The translations under genes were made by a program, and so were the position numbers. A stretch of DNA of 64,000 nt from Streptococcus cristatus. Its GTDB lineage: Bacteria > Bacillota > Bacilli > Lactobacillales > Streptococcaceae. This document shows, piece after piece, positions 18,367 through 27,114 of the stretch (position 1 is its first letter; each line of letters starts with the position of its first letter). The stretch lies in NCBI RefSeq assembly GCF_001578775.1, contig NZ_KQ969062.1:1-64000 (forward strand), written 5' to 3'. The notes under the pieces are model-generated. The model saw nothing but the letters and a program-made list of their open reading frames with translations. It was not told where the DNA came from and ran no database searches.

Positions 18367-19710
18367 ATGTTTGAATTATTTTTTTGGATATTGCAAGCTG
18401 CCATTGAAGTATATTTCACTATTGTTATATATGAAAAGATCAATAAAGTAAAATCTAGTTTTTACTTTACTTTTCTGTGTGCTATAGTCTTAATTTTATT
18501 ACCATTACTCATATTAAATTTAGAATCTATATTTTCTTTGTCAAGGCATGTTCTATATTTTCTTTTACTACTGATTTATCCTCTTCTTTTCTACAGGTAT
18601 TTTTATAAAAAAGAGAAGTTATCAACTCTTTTGTCTATATTTCTATCTCTTCTCCTTTATTTAACAGTTCAGGCTTCTACTACCTTTTTTTCTGTCATTA
18701 TTTCCTCAATTACAGGGGATTCATTTGTAAAAGATAATTGGGCTATCTTTTATATCATGATAAATAGTATCTCTGTTTTATTTATGCTTAAGTTTATCGA
18801 CTACTTACCATTTTACGCATGTGATTTTAAAGAGGAGGTTTTTAAAAAGACAATTAAGAGAATTAATATTTTTTATGTTATAGATATTTTCATTTTAAAT
18901 GTTTCTCATTGGTTAAGTGAAGACGATCATTTTAATAGTTTTAGCAGTATGCTAGCGACTATTTGTTTCTTGATCTTTATGACAACTCTTTTCTATTTGA
19001 AGGCAATTCGGGAAAAGTATGAAAAAGAAGAGGAGATTCGACAAAGAGAATTGGAACAGTTGCAGCTGCAGCAGTATACAGATGAAATTGTTTCTCTCTA
19101 TAATGAAATTCGTGGTTTTCGTCATGATTATGCCGGCATGCTGACTAGCTTTCAGACGGCCATAAATACTCAAGATATCAAGGAAATTGAAAAAATATAT
19201 CAAGAAGTTTTAGTTGATGCAAATTTAAAATTACGCTCGGATAAATACACTTATTTTGATTTGAACAATGTTGGTGACTCAGCTCTCCGAAGCGTTATGA
19301 CGGAGACTTTATTCAAGGCGCGTGAGCACCAGATTGATTTGACATTCGAAGTCAAAGATCCTGTTGAGAAATTACCGATTAAGCTATTAGATGTGGTAAG
19401 AATGGCTAGTATATTACTAAACAATGCTGTTGAAGGCGCAATCGAAAGCTATGAAAAAATGATTCATGTGACTTTAGTTCAACTCGATACGGAAATCATT
19501 TTTGTTGTAAAAAATTCCCGCAAGCAAAGGAAATTAGATTTAGAAGAAATTTATGAACCAGAGTTCTCTACTAAAGGTTATCGAAGAGGTCTAGGTTTAA
19601 ATAATCTGAAAGAAATTTTAGAGAATTATGAATACATCATGCTAGATACAGAAATAAGTAAGTATGATTTCACCCAAGTATTAACAATTAAAAGAAGGAA
19701 TAGTTTATGA
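18367..19710 (+). CDS. comD: Competence peptide receptor histidine kinase ComD
   Basis: HPK10-type sensor kinase that detects the ComC peptide and phosphorylates ComE. The 447-residue protein has about six membrane helices in residues 1-212, a coiled-coil linker (about 213-245), the phospho-acceptor His253 in RGFRHDYAGM, and a C-terminal ATPase domain with LLNNAVEGAIES and GLGLNNLKEIL. It starts 25 bp after comC and overlaps comE by 4 bp. The N-terminal part decides pherotype specificity and should match the unusual peptide encoded here. Confidence 0.97.
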   Translation: MFELFFWILQAAIEVYFTIVIYEKINKVKSSFYFTFLCAIVLILLPLLILNLESIFSLSRHVLYFLLLLIYPLLFYRYFYKKEKLSTLLSIFLSLLLYLTVQASTTFFSVIISSITGDSFVKDNWAIFYIMINSISVLFMLKFIDYLPFYACDFKEEVFKKTIKRINIFYVIDIFILNVSHWLSEDDHFNSFSSMLATICFLIFMTTLFYLKAIREKYEKEEEIRQRELEQLQLQQYTDEIVSLYNEIRGFRHDYAGMLTSFQTAINTQDIKEIEKIYQEVLVDANLKLRSDKYTYFDLNNVGDSALRSVMTETLFKAREHQIDLTFEVKDPVEKLPIKLLDVVRMASILLNNAVEGAIESYEKMIHVTLVQLDTEIIFVVKNSRKQRKLDLEEIYEPEFSTKGYRRGLGLNNLKEILENYEYIMLDTEISKYDFTQVLTIKRRNSL

Positions 19711-20450
19711 GAATCTTAGCATTAGAAGATACCTTAGCCCACCAACTCCGCATGGAAAAAACTTTAGCAGAGATTGCTGAAGAAATGGGTATCGATATCC
19801 AGGTAAAAATCACAGGAAAAATTCAGGAATTTAAGGACTACGTCGAAAATGAAGATGTCAATCAGATTTATTTTCTGGATATAGATATTAAAGGGGAAGA
19901 GACTAAAGGACTGGAGGTCGCTCGTTTTATTCGTCATCATAATCCATATGCTATTATTGTCTTTGTAACTTCAAAATCAGAGTTTGCGACCATGACTTTC
20001 AAATACAAGGTATCAGCTCTTGATTTTATTGACAAGGATATTAACGATGATTCGTTTAAAAAACGTATCAAAGATTGTATCATTTATACGAAAAACACCT
20101 TAATTACAAACACCAACATGGTTGATTACTTTGAATACAGCTATCGAGGCAATGATGTGCGCGTGCCATTTAATGATATTTTGTATATCGAAACCTCAAG
20201 CTCCTCTCATAAGTTACGGATGGTCGGAAAAAGCTTTATAAAAGAATTTTATGGAACGATTGCCAGTGTTCAAGAACAGGATGAGAAAACCCAACGTTTC
20301 TTTGCTTCCCATAAATCTTTCTTAGTCAATATCGATAATATCTGTGATTATGATAAGAAAACAAAGGAGATTATATTTTATGAAGGCCGCCGTTGCCCTG
20401 TTTCTAGGCTAAGAACAAAACATTTAAAAGAAATTTTAAAAAATAAATAA
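19707..20450 (+). CDS. comE: Competence response regulator ComE
   Basis: LytTR-type regulator that, once phosphorylated, activates comCDE, comAB and comX. The 247-residue protein has a receiver domain with the phospho-acceptor Asp58 in YFLDIDI, the conserved KxxSALDFIDKDI near the end of the receiver, and a LytTR DNA-binding domain (about 140-245, including ILYIET and FFASHKSFLVNI). It aligns well with pneumococcal ComE as I recall it. A tRNA promoter follows immediately. Confidence 0.97.
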   Translation: MRILALEDTLAHQLRMEKTLAEIAEEMGIDIQVKITGKIQEFKDYVENEDVNQIYFLDIDIKGEETKGLEVARFIRHHNPYAIIVFVTSKSEFATMTFKYKVSALDFIDKDINDDSFKKRIKDCIIYTKNTLITNTNMVDYFEYSYRGNDVRVPFNDILYIETSSSSHKLRMVGKSFIKEFYGTIASVQEQDEKTQRFFASHKSFLVNIDNICDYDKKTKEIIFYEGRRCPVSRLRTKHLKEILKNK

Positions 20451-20457
20451 AAAACTG

Positions 20458-20485
20458 TTGACAAAGATTCAAAACCTGATATAAT
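20458..20485 (+). promoter_or_regulatory. Promoter of the tRNA-Glu/tRNA-Asn pair
   Basis: Consensus TTGACA at 20458-20463, 16-bp spacer, TATAAT at 20480-20485. Confidence 0.85.
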
Positions 20486-20512
20486 AGAATATGTTCTGAA
20501 AAGAACATAGAT

Positions 20513-20584
20513 GGTCCGTTGGTCAAGGGGTTAAGACACCGCCTTTTCACGGCGGTAACACGGGTTCGAATCCCGTACGGACTA
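20513..20584 (+). tRNA. tRNA-Glu (anticodon TTC)
   Basis: A 72-nt cloverleaf with acceptor GGTCCGT/ACGGACT, anticodon stem CCGCC/GGCGG around TTTTCAC, and T-arm CGGG-TTCGAAT-CCCG. It follows a consensus promoter and is 5 bp from the next tRNA. Confidence 0.95.
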
Positions 20585-20589
20585 TACTA

Positions 20590-20663
20590 TCCGCCATAGC
20601 TCAGTTGGTAGTAGCGCATGACTGTTAATCATGATGTCGTAGGTTCGAGTCCTACTGGCGGAG
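20590..20663 (+). tRNA. tRNA-Asn (anticodon GTT)
   Basis: A 74-nt cloverleaf with acceptor TCCGCCA/TGGCGGA, anticodon stem CATGA/TCATG around CTGTTAA, and T-arm GTAGG-TTCGAGT-CCTAC. Cotranscribed with tRNA-Glu. Confidence 0.95.
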
Positions 20664-20699
20664 TAAAAGAGTTTCAGGTATGCGAATTACCAATAATAG

Positions 20700-20724
20700 A
20701 AGAGGACAATTGTCCTCTTTTTTT
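20700..20724 (+). terminator. Terminator after tRNA-Asn
   Basis: The palindrome AGAGGACAATTGTCCTCT is followed by seven T residues. It lies 36 bp after the tRNA and upstream of sdaAB. Confidence 0.85.
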
Positions 20725-20794
20725 GTGTGATATGAGGCAGAAATTTGATAAGTTTGATATAATAATTTTAGAAAATATGTTCAAGAGGTTTCTT

Positions 20795-21466
20795 ATGAAA
20801 TCATTAAAATTTCAATCTGTTTTTGACATTATCGGGCCTGTCATGATTGGCCCTTCTAGCAGTCACACTGCAGGGGCTGTGCGTATCGGTAAGATCGTAT
20901 CCTCTATTTTTGATGATACACCGACCGAGGTTGAATTCCAGCTTTTTAATTCCTTTGCAAAGACTTATCGCGGGCATGGAACGGATTTGGCTTTGGTAGC
21001 CGGTATTTTAGGAATGGATACAGATGATCCTGAAATCCCTAACAGCCTTGAAATTGCCCATAAACGCGGTATCAAGATTGTCTGGACTATTCAGAAAGAT
21101 AGCAATGCTCCTCATCCAAATACGACAAAAATCACGGTTAAGAATAACTATAAGACCATCAGTGTAACGGGTGTATCTATCGGTGGTGGAAATATTCAGG
21201 TGACCGAGTTAAATGGCTTCTCAGTCTCTCTCAGCATGAATACGCCAACCATTATCATCGTCCACCAAGATGTTCCAGGTATGATTGCCCATGTAACGGA
21301 GGCTCTGTCCCGCTACAATATCAATATTGCTCAAATGACGGTGACTAGAGAAAAAGCGGGTGAGAAAGCGATTATGATCATTGAGGTGGATAGTCGTAGT
21401 TGCGAAGAGGCTATCGAAGAGATTCGGAAAATCCCCTATCTCCATAATGTCAATTTCTTTAAATAG
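20795..21466 (+). CDS. sdaAB: L-serine dehydratase beta subunit
   Basis: With SdaAA forms the iron-sulfur enzyme that deaminates L-serine to pyruvate and ammonia. The 223-residue form starts MKSLKFQSVFDIIGPVMIG, with AAGAGG 6 bp upstream; the open frame extends back through the tRNA-Asn gene, which cannot be coding. It has the GPSSSHTAGAVRIG motif and a C-terminal ACT domain (about 150-223, VPGMIAHVTEALSRYNINI) that may sense serine. sdaAA begins 8 bp later. Confidence 0.95.
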   Translation: MKSLKFQSVFDIIGPVMIGPSSSHTAGAVRIGKIVSSIFDDTPTEVEFQLFNSFAKTYRGHGTDLALVAGILGMDTDDPEIPNSLEIAHKRGIKIVWTIQKDSNAPHPNTTKITVKNNYKTISVTGVSIGGGNIQVTELNGFSVSLSMNTPTIIIVHQDVPGMIAHVTEALSRYNINIAQMTVTREKAGEKAIMIIEVDSRSCEEAIEEIRKIPYLHNVNFFK

Positions 21467-21474
21467 GAGAAGAG

Positions 21475-22347
21475 ATGTTTTATTCAATAAAAGAATTAGT
21501 TGAGCAGGCTGATTTAGATTTTAATGGCAATGTTGCTGAATTAATGATTGCGACCGAATATGAATTGACAGGTCGGGAAAGAGACGAAGTTTTACGTCTG
21601 ATGAGTCGGAATCTTGAGGTCATGAAAGCTTCGGTTCTTCTTGGGCTTGATGAGAGTAAGTCTCGCAGCGGATTGACCGGTGGAGACGCAGCAAAATTGC
21701 ACCACTATATCCAGTCGGGGAAGGCCTTGTCAGATTATACTGTGCTGACTGCTGCAAAAAATGCCATTGCTGTCAATGAACACAACGCTAAAATGGGCTT
21801 GGTTTGTGCTACACCAACAGCCGGTAGCGCTGGCTGTCTGCCAGCCGTGCTTACATCAGCGATTGAAAAACTAGATTTGACAGAGGAGCAGCAATTAGAC
21901 TTTTTGCTGGCTGCTGGTGCTTTTGGCTTGGTTATTGCGAATAACGCTTCTATTTCCGGTGCAGAAGGAGGCTGTCAAGCTGAGGTGGGCTCTGCTTCTG
22001 CTATGAGCGCAGCTGCCCTGGTTTTGGCTGCTGGTGGCTCTGCTTTTCAGGCGAGTCAAGCTATCTGTTTTGTCATCAAAAATATGCTGGGCTTGATTTG
22101 TGACCCAGTAGCTGGTTTGGTAGAAGTTCCTTGTGTCAAGCGAAATGCCATGGGAGCTAGCTATGCCTTTATCGCAGCGGATATGGCTCTGGCTGGAATC
22201 GAGTCCAAAATACCTGTTGACGAAGTCATTGATGCTATGTACCAAGTAGGCTCTAGCCTGCCTACTGCCTTCAGGGAAACGGCTGAAGGAGGGCTAGCTA
22301 CAACTCCTACCGGCCGCAGACTTTCAAAAGAAATTTTTGGAGAATAA
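21475..22347 (+). CDS. sdaAA: L-serine dehydratase alpha subunit
   Basis: Catalytic, 4Fe-4S-containing subunit of serine dehydratase. The 290-residue protein has the family motifs SRSGLTGGDAAKL, ATPTAGSAGCLPAVL and GAEGGCQAEVGSASAMSAAALV, and the cysteines in LICDPVAGLVEVPCVKRNA that ligate the cluster. It is cotranscribed with sdaAB and followed by a bidirectional terminator shared with the convergent LysM gene. Confidence 0.96.
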   Translation: MFYSIKELVEQADLDFNGNVAELMIATEYELTGRERDEVLRLMSRNLEVMKASVLLGLDESKSRSGLTGGDAAKLHHYIQSGKALSDYTVLTAAKNAIAVNEHNAKMGLVCATPTAGSAGCLPAVLTSAIEKLDLTEEQQLDFLLAAGAFGLVIANNASISGAEGGCQAEVGSASAMSAAALVLAAGGSAFQASQAICFVIKNMLGLICDPVAGLVEVPCVKRNAMGASYAFIAADMALAGIESKIPVDEVIDAMYQVGSSLPTAFRETAEGGLATTPTGRRLSKEIFGE

Positions 22348-22363
22348 ATAGTATCTTTGAGTA

Positions 22364-22398
22364 AGAAAAAATGACTAAATATGTTTAGTCATTTTTTT
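22364..22398. terminator. Bidirectional terminator, sdaAA and LysM gene
   Basis: AAAAAATGACTAAA pairs with TTTAGTCATTTTTT around a 4-nt loop, giving U tails on both strands between convergent genes. Confidence 0.85.
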
Positions 22399-22404
22399 AT
22401 TATT

Positions 22405-23064
22405 TTAGTAAGCCCAAGCAGATAGCCCTTGTGCACTGTAAGCACGGTAAGCTGCTTGAATTTGATCTTCAACAGTTGCAGTAGATCCCCAACCTGGCAT
22501 TGTTTGGAAAAGACCACTTGCTCCTGATGGGTTGTAGGCATCGACTTGTCCGTTAGATTCGCGAGCAATAATATTTTCCCATGTAGATGCAGACACTCCT
22601 GTCATTTCAGCCATACGAGCAGCTGCGTAAGAACCTACAGCACCTGGAGTATTACCATTTGCGAGTACGACGTTTGATGAATAGGCAGAGTAGTCTGAAG
22701 TTGCAGCAACTGCAGGAGTTTCTGTCGTTACTGGAGTTTCCGTAGCTACTGGGGCAGCTGGAGTTACTGGAGCTGGGACTGCTGGTGTCGCTGGTGAGAC
22801 AGCAGGTGCTGATGTTGTTTGTTTTGCAACATCTTTCAAATCACCCAATTCCAAAACTTGTCCAGTCATGATAAAATCTGGATTTGAAATTTTATTTAAT
22901 TCTACCAAACGTTCAACAGTTGTTTTTTTACTTTCAGCGATTTCTGATAAGGTATCTCCAGCTTTTACTGTATAAGATTCAGCACTAGCAACAATAGTTG
23001 ATGCAAATAGTGTTGCTGTAGCAATCGTTCCTGCTAAAGTCAATTTTTTCACTTTCATACTCAT
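22405..23064 (-). CDS. Secreted LysM protein with Apf/transglycosylase-like C-terminus
   Basis: The 219-residue exported wall protein has a signal peptide ending near [10 protein letters not shown], one LysM peptidoglycan-binding domain ([15 protein letters not shown] to MTGQVLELG, about 30-75), a Pro/Ala/Thr-rich linker (about 80-120), and a C-terminal domain ([32 protein letters not shown]) resembling lytic-transglycosylase-like aggregation-promoting factors, with a Glu in ARESNG as candidate acid. Upstream is a possible VicR/WalR repeat. A likely role is cell-wall turnover; activity is inferred. Confidence 0.88.
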   Translation of the reverse strand: MSMKVKKLTLAGTIATATLFASTIVASAESYTVKAGDTLSEIAESKKTTVERLVELNKISNPDFIMTGQVLELGDLKDVAKQTTSAPAVSPATPAVPAPVTPAAPVATETPVTTETPAVAATSDYSAYSSNVVLANGNTPGAVGSYAAARMAEMTGVSASTWENIIARESNGQVDAYNPSGASGLFQTMPGWGSTATVEDQIQAAYRAYSAQGLSAWAY

Positions 23065-23111
23065 TTTAAAAGTTTTCTCCTTTAGTTATAATACTATCAT
23101 ACACATTAAAT

Positions 23112-23128
23112 ATTACTAAAAGATTACA
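23112..23128 (-). promoter_or_regulatory. Candidate VicR/WalR box upstream of LysM gene
   Basis: On the minus strand TGTAAT-CTTTT-AGTAAT matches the WalR-family repeat TGTWAH-N5-TGTWAH at 11 of 12 positions, 48 bp before the start codon. WalR/VicR is known to control LysM and hydrolase genes in streptococci. The rest of the 186-bp spacer is AT-rich and includes the likely end of the ecfT transcript, without a clear terminator. Confidence 0.45.
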
Positions 23129-23250
23129 TTTTAAGTACGAATATTACAAAAATATTGAGATTTACACATAAAAATATTATTTTAAAAGGATTTTTAGTCT
23201 ATTTCATTAGATCTTTAACAAAAATATTGCTATCAAACTTATACTATTCT

Positions 23251-24045
23251 TTATTTTTTTAAGATAAAGAGCAAGATACCGATCAGGAAAATAGAGAAAA
23301 GAGCAAGATTGTCAATCATTTTCCAAGAAAGTTGTCGATAGCGGCTTCTTCCTTCACCACCACTATAGCCACGCGCTTCCATTGCGATAGCTAAGGCGTC
23401 TGCCCGTTTGAAACTAGAAGCAAATAAGGGAATTAAGATTGGAATGATTGATTTAACCTTTTGAACAATCGTTCCTTCGCCAAAATCAACTCCTCGAGCC
23501 CTCTGAGCATTCATAATTCTCGTAGTGTCATCCATTAAAGTCGGTACGAAACGCAGGCTCATAGAGAGCATGAGACCAATTTCATGCGTAGGAACTTTAA
23601 AGACTTTGAGTGGTTTCAGTAGAGCTTCTACTGCATCTGAAAGGCTGAGTGGTGTTGTGGTTAAGGTTAACAGAGTTGAAAAGAAAATAATCAAAACAAA
23701 ACGGCTAAAGATAATCCCTGCTTGAGAAAGACCAAATTCCGTAATTTTAATGAAACCAAATTGGAAAAGTACCTTGTCTCCTCCTGTCAGAAAGAGCTGG
23801 AAGAGGGTGGTAAAGGCAATAATGAAAACCATTGATTGAATGCCCTTTAGAAAGAATGTCAAAGGAACTTTTGAGAGAAAAATCAGAGTAAAAACGAAAG
23901 CAAATAGCAGCAAATTAGTGATGAGATTGTTGGCCCAGAAAATTAATAAAATAAAGAAGAACATGGCCACTAATTTACTGCGCGGATCCAATCGATGGAT
24001 GACTGAATTTCCTGGGATATACCGTCCTAAAATCAATTTATCCAT
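23251..24045 (-). CDS. ecfT: ECF transporter transmembrane protein EcfT
   Basis: Scaffold protein coupling the two ATPases to interchangeable vitamin-binding S components. The 264-residue protein has about five membrane helices and two C-terminal cytoplasmic coupling helices with the ARG signatures ([10 protein letters not shown] and AMEARGYSG) that dock onto EcfA1/A2. It overlaps ecfA2 by 8 bp; the three genes form the standard group II energising module. Confidence 0.95.
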   Translation of the reverse strand: MDKLILGRYIPGNSVIHRLDPRSKLVAMFFFILLIFWANNLITNLLLFAFVFTLIFLSKVPLTFFLKGIQSMVFIIAFTTLFQLFLTGGDKVLFQFGFIKITEFGLSQAGIIFSRFVLIIFFSTLLTLTTTPLSLSDAVEALLKPLKVFKVPTHEIGLMLSMSLRFVPTLMDDTTRIMNAQRARGVDFGEGTIVQKVKSIIPILIPLFASSFKRADALAIAMEARGYSGGEGRSRYRQLSWKMIDNLALFSIFLIGILLFILKK

Positions 24046-24877
24046 GTATCATCTCCTTAAATTCCTCAATTGTAATCGGATAATGAGAAAATTTTATTCC
24101 TTTTTCAGCTAATTCTTGAGCAAATTTCGTGATTTTAGGCACTCCTAGCTGAATCTTTTCCATAAAATCGACATCTTGAAAAACCAGAGCAGGCTGACCG
24201 CTTTTGACGACGCGCCCCTTTTCCAACACATAGACTGTATCGGCAAAATTTGCTACATCATCCATTAAATGGGTTACAAGAACAATGGTCATTCCAGCTT
24301 GATGCAGTTTTTTAAAGAGTTCCATCAATTCTTTGCGTCCTGCTGGATCAAGTCCGGCAGTTGGTTCATCTAAAACCAAGATATCAGGTTCCATTGCTAG
24401 AATTCCAGCAATAGCGACCCTTCTCATCTGCCCGCCAGAAAGTTCAAAAGGACTGCGGCCAAACAATTCTTCAGAAATGCCGACAAGGCTTAATTTTTCA
24501 CGCGCTAAAGCCTCGGCTTCTTCTTTAGAGACACCAAAATTTTGCGGACCAAAGGCCACGTCTTTCAAAACAGTCTCATCAAAAACCTGACTTTCAGCAA
24601 ATTGAAACACCAAACCAACCTGTTTACGAACTTGTTTGATGTCCTTGTTAACAGAATTTGAAGTAATGGTGACATTGTTGACTTGCACGCTGCCCTCACT
24701 AGGAGTCAGCAAGCCATTCAAGAGCTGTAAAATGGTTGATTTTCCGCTACCAGTGTGCCCAATCAAAGCCGTATAGCTACCATCTTTGATTTCCAAATCA
24801 ACTTCAAAAAGCGCTGGACCCTCAAATGGAGTTCCAGCCTGATAGGTATAACTGACTTTATTTAGAGTAATTCCCAT
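24038..24877 (-). CDS. ecfA2: ECF transporter ATPase EcfA2
   Basis: Second ATPase of the energy-coupling-factor vitamin transporter. The 279-residue protein has Walker [11 protein letters not shown]-loop, signature [13 protein letters not shown], Walker [13 protein letters not shown] and the H-loop in VLVTHLMDD. It overlaps ecfA1 by 16 bp and ecfT by 8 bp, indicating translational coupling of equal amounts. Confidence 0.95.
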   Translation of the reverse strand: MGITLNKVSYTYQAGTPFEGPALFEVDLEIKDGSYTALIGHTGSGKSTILQLLNGLLTPSEGSVQVNNVTITSNSVNKDIKQVRKQVGLVFQFAESQVFDETVLKDVAFGPQNFGVSKEEAEALAREKLSLVGISEELFGRSPFELSGGQMRRVAIAGILAMEPDILVLDEPTAGLDPAGRKELMELFKKLHQAGMTIVLVTHLMDDVANFADTVYVLEKGRVVKSGQPALVFQDVDFMEKIQLGVPKITKFAQELAEKGIKFSHYPITIEEFKEMIHG

Positions 24878-25689
24878 AATTGTTCCTGCAATTCTTTTTC
24901 AGTTAAATAGGTTTCTGGCAGAGTTAGCCCAGTTTGAATCATGGCAGCTTTGACCTGATTGACAAAGGGTTGATCTAAGCCCAAGTCTTCCAAATCAGGT
25001 CTGGAAAAGAGTTTTCTTGGTGTAGCAGTTGACTCAACCTGACCATTTTTCATAACAAGGACACGGTCACTCAGCGAAATCTCGTCCAAATCGTGGGTAA
25101 TGGAGATGACTGTTAAATGATTCTTATCTTTAATTTCCTTGACAGTCCGAATCAGTTCCAGTCGGCCTTCTGGGTCTAACATACTGGTTGCTTCATCCAA
25201 GATGATAATATCTGGCTGGAGCGCGACTACGCCAGCAATAGCGACTCTTTGCTTCTGTCCGCCAGAAAGTCGAGCAGGTTCTCTCTCCTTAAAATTCTGC
25301 ATGCCGACTAGTTCCAGAGCTTCATGGACGCGTTTCACCATCATGGGATAATTCATGCCTTGATTTTCCAGACCAAATGCAACGTCGTCTTCAACAGTTG
25401 CTCCTACAAACTGGTTATCAGGATTCTGAAAGACCATGCCGATTTGGCGACGTTTTTCCCAGACATTATCAGCCGTCAATTTATCTCCAGAAATGAGGAT
25501 ATCGCCACTCTCGGCTTCTAAAAGACCGTCAATCAAACGAACCGTAGTCGATTTTCCGCTACCATTGTGACCGACAATAGATAACCATTCTCCTTGTTTC
25601 ACGTGAAACGAGACATCTTTTAAAATATAATCTTCAGACTTATGGTCATAGCGATAACTAAGATTTTTTACTTCAATGATATTTTCCAT
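24862..25689 (-). CDS. ecfA1: ECF transporter ATPase EcfA1
   Basis: First ATPase of the module. The 275-residue form starts [16 protein letters not shown], 1 bp after the pgsA stop; a longer frame inside pgsA is rejected. It has Walker [10 protein letters not shown], signature [13 protein letters not shown], Walker [13 protein letters not shown] and SITHDLDE. A parS palindrome is inside the gene at 25595-25610. S components are encoded elsewhere. Confidence 0.95.
   Translation of the reverse strand: MENIIEVKNLSYRYDHKSEDYILKDVSFHVKQGEWLSIVGHNGSGKSTTVRLIDGLLEAESGDILISGDKLTADNVWEKRRQIGMVFQNPDNQFVGATVEDDVAFGLENQGMNYPMMVKRVHEALELVGMQNFKEREPARLSGGQKQRVAIAGVVALQPDIIILDEATSMLDPEGRLELIRTVKEIKDKNHLTVISITHDLDEISLSDRVLVMKNGQVESTATPRKLFSRPDLEDLGLDQPFVNQVKAAMIQTGLTLPETYLTEKELQEQLWELL
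25595..25610. promoter_or_regulatory. parS site 2 (inside ecfA1)
   Basis: TGTTTCACGTGAAACG differs from the 16-bp ParB consensus only at the final base. The palindromic core is intact although it lies in coding sequence, where it encodes part of the conserved N-terminal region of EcfA1. Confidence 0.9.
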
Positions 25690-25690
25690 A

Positions 25691-26233
25691 TTATTTAAAT
25701 GTATCTTTAAAGAGATAGGCACTGCCCTTGAAATAATCATAGCCAGAATAAATAGTGAAAATCAGGGCTATGTAAAGGAGAATCTGACCGAGTAAAGTCC
25801 AATGGAGCAGGAGAAAGAGGATGGCAAACATCTGCGTGAAAGTCTTGATTTTGCCTGGCATAGCGGCCGCTAGAACTGTTCCGCCAGTTTCCACTAAAAG
25901 AAGTCTCAAACCAGTGACGGCCAGCTCTCGGCAAATGATGATAGCTACCACCCAAGCAGGAGCCATTTTCATTTCAATCAGCATGATAAATGCAGACATA
26001 ACCAGTAGTTTATCGGCCATAGGATCGGCAAATTTCCCAAAATTAGTCACGACCTGCCACTTGCGCGCCAGATAGCCATCCAGGTAGTCTGTGATGCTGG
26101 CAAGGGCGAAAATGATTCCAGCGAGGATATGCATGGCTGGCGAATGCCCGAAGGTCAAAATCAAAATAAAGATTGGGATTAAGGCAATTCTGGCAAGGGT
26201 TAAAGCGTTGGGGATATTTTCTTTTTTCATCAT
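25691..26233 (-). CDS. pgsA: CDP-diacylglycerol-glycerol-3-phosphate 3-phosphatidyltransferase
   Basis: Makes phosphatidylglycerol phosphate, the precursor of phosphatidylglycerol, cardiolipin and lipoteichoic-acid glycerophosphate. The protein (180 residues from MMKKENIPNAL, with AAAGGAAG upstream) has several membrane helices and the CDP-alcohol phosphotransferase motif in SITDYLDGYLARKWQVVTNFGKFADPMADK, about residues 54-83. It lies 7 bp downstream of rodZ and directly before ecfA1. Confidence 0.94.
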   Translation of the reverse strand: MMKKENIPNALTLARIALIPIFILILTFGHSPAMHILAGIIFALASITDYLDGYLARKWQVVTNFGKFADPMADKLLVMSAFIMLIEMKMAPAWVVAIIICRELAVTGLRLLLVETGGTVLAAAMPGKIKTFTQMFAILFLLLHWTLLGQILLYIALIFTIYSGYDYFKGSAYLFKDTFK

Positions 26234-26240
26234 TCTTCCT

Positions 26241-27056
26241 TTATGATTCAATTGTAAGGGTAATTATAGCACTGTCGCTGGTCAAGGTAGATAGGTCTAT
26301 TTTCTGACTGCCGACAGTGACAGTGACGCCTTTTACAACTCCTAAGGTAATTGTATAAGTCGTATTGGGAGAGAGTGTCACTGTTTGGCTTGATTGGGTT
26401 GGAGTAAGGGTTGTACCAGCTGCAAGTTCTGTATTTGTTACACTAATCCAGCTTGAGGTGTTGCTTGCTGAGATTGTTAACTGAGTAGTTTGCGACTCGC
26501 CACGATACTTTGCAGTCAAATAGTTTCCTTCTCCAGTGACTTCTAGTTTTTCTTTTGTTGAGCTAGAGTCTGTAGTGGAGGTCTCAGGTGGAGTTGAACG
26601 ATCTTCGAGATTTGAGCTCGAGACAAGGCTGTAACTATCAGAGCTGGTAAACTGCGGAGTAGTTGTATTTGCATATTGCCAAACGTAATAGGTGACAAAA
26701 ATAATGATAGACAGGGCAACTACTAGGAAATAAAAGAGCGGAAGCGAGAAAGAACGATTTTTATATTTTCTACTTCGAAATTCCTCGTTTTCAGCTAATT
26801 CAATTTCGTCATAAACGACAGTATTATCTGTGTCGTATGCCTCCAATAGAATCTGCTCGTCTAAATCCAGAGCCCAAGCGTATTTTCGCAGCAGGCTACG
26901 GACGTAAAAGGCATTTGGAAATTTATCGTATTGATTGTTTTCAAGAGCCTTTAGGTAGTCAGTTTTTATATCTGTTTTTTTGGCTACATCTACTAAAGTA
27001 AGTTTCTGGTTTACTCGAGCAAGTCTGAGTACCTCTCCTATCGTTTTTTTTCTCAT
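26241..27056 (-). CDS. rodZ: RodZ-like helix-turn-helix membrane protein
   Basis: Bitopic protein linked to peripheral cell-wall elongation. The 271-residue protein has an N-terminal Xre-type helix-turn-helix (about 5-65, LTLVDVAKKTDIKTDYLKALE), a basic stretch, one membrane helix (about 104-125, FYFLVVALSIIIFVTYYVW), a Ser/Thr-rich linker, and a C-terminal DUF4115 beta domain. In this family the helix-turn-helix normally binds MreB. Streptococci lack rod MreB function, so its partners here are inferred to be MreC/MreD or other elongasome proteins. The M16 pair is upstream in the same direction. Confidence 0.9.
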   Translation of the reverse strand: MRKKTIGEVLRLARVNQKLTLVDVAKKTDIKTDYLKALENNQYDKFPNAFYVRSLLRKYAWALDLDEQILLEAYDTDNTVVYDEIELAENEEFRSRKYKNRSFSLPLFYFLVVALSIIIFVTYYVWQYANTTTPQFTSSDSYSLVSSSNLEDRSTPPETSTTDSSSTKEKLEVTGEGNYLTAKYRGESQTTQLTISASNTSSWISVTNTELAAGTTLTPTQSSQTVTLSPNTTYTITLGVVKGVTVTVGSQKIDLSTLTSDSAIITLTIES

Positions 27057-27114
27057 AAGGATAGTCCTTTTCTCTTAGACATTATTCTAACAAAATTTTG
27101 AAATAAACTTGGAA

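Noticed and set aside
23136-23143. TACGAATA resembling a ComX (SigX) cin-box
   Set aside because: It is on the plus strand, pointing away from the LysM gene and into the antisense of ecfT, with no plus-strand gene downstream; likely chance in AT-rich DNA.
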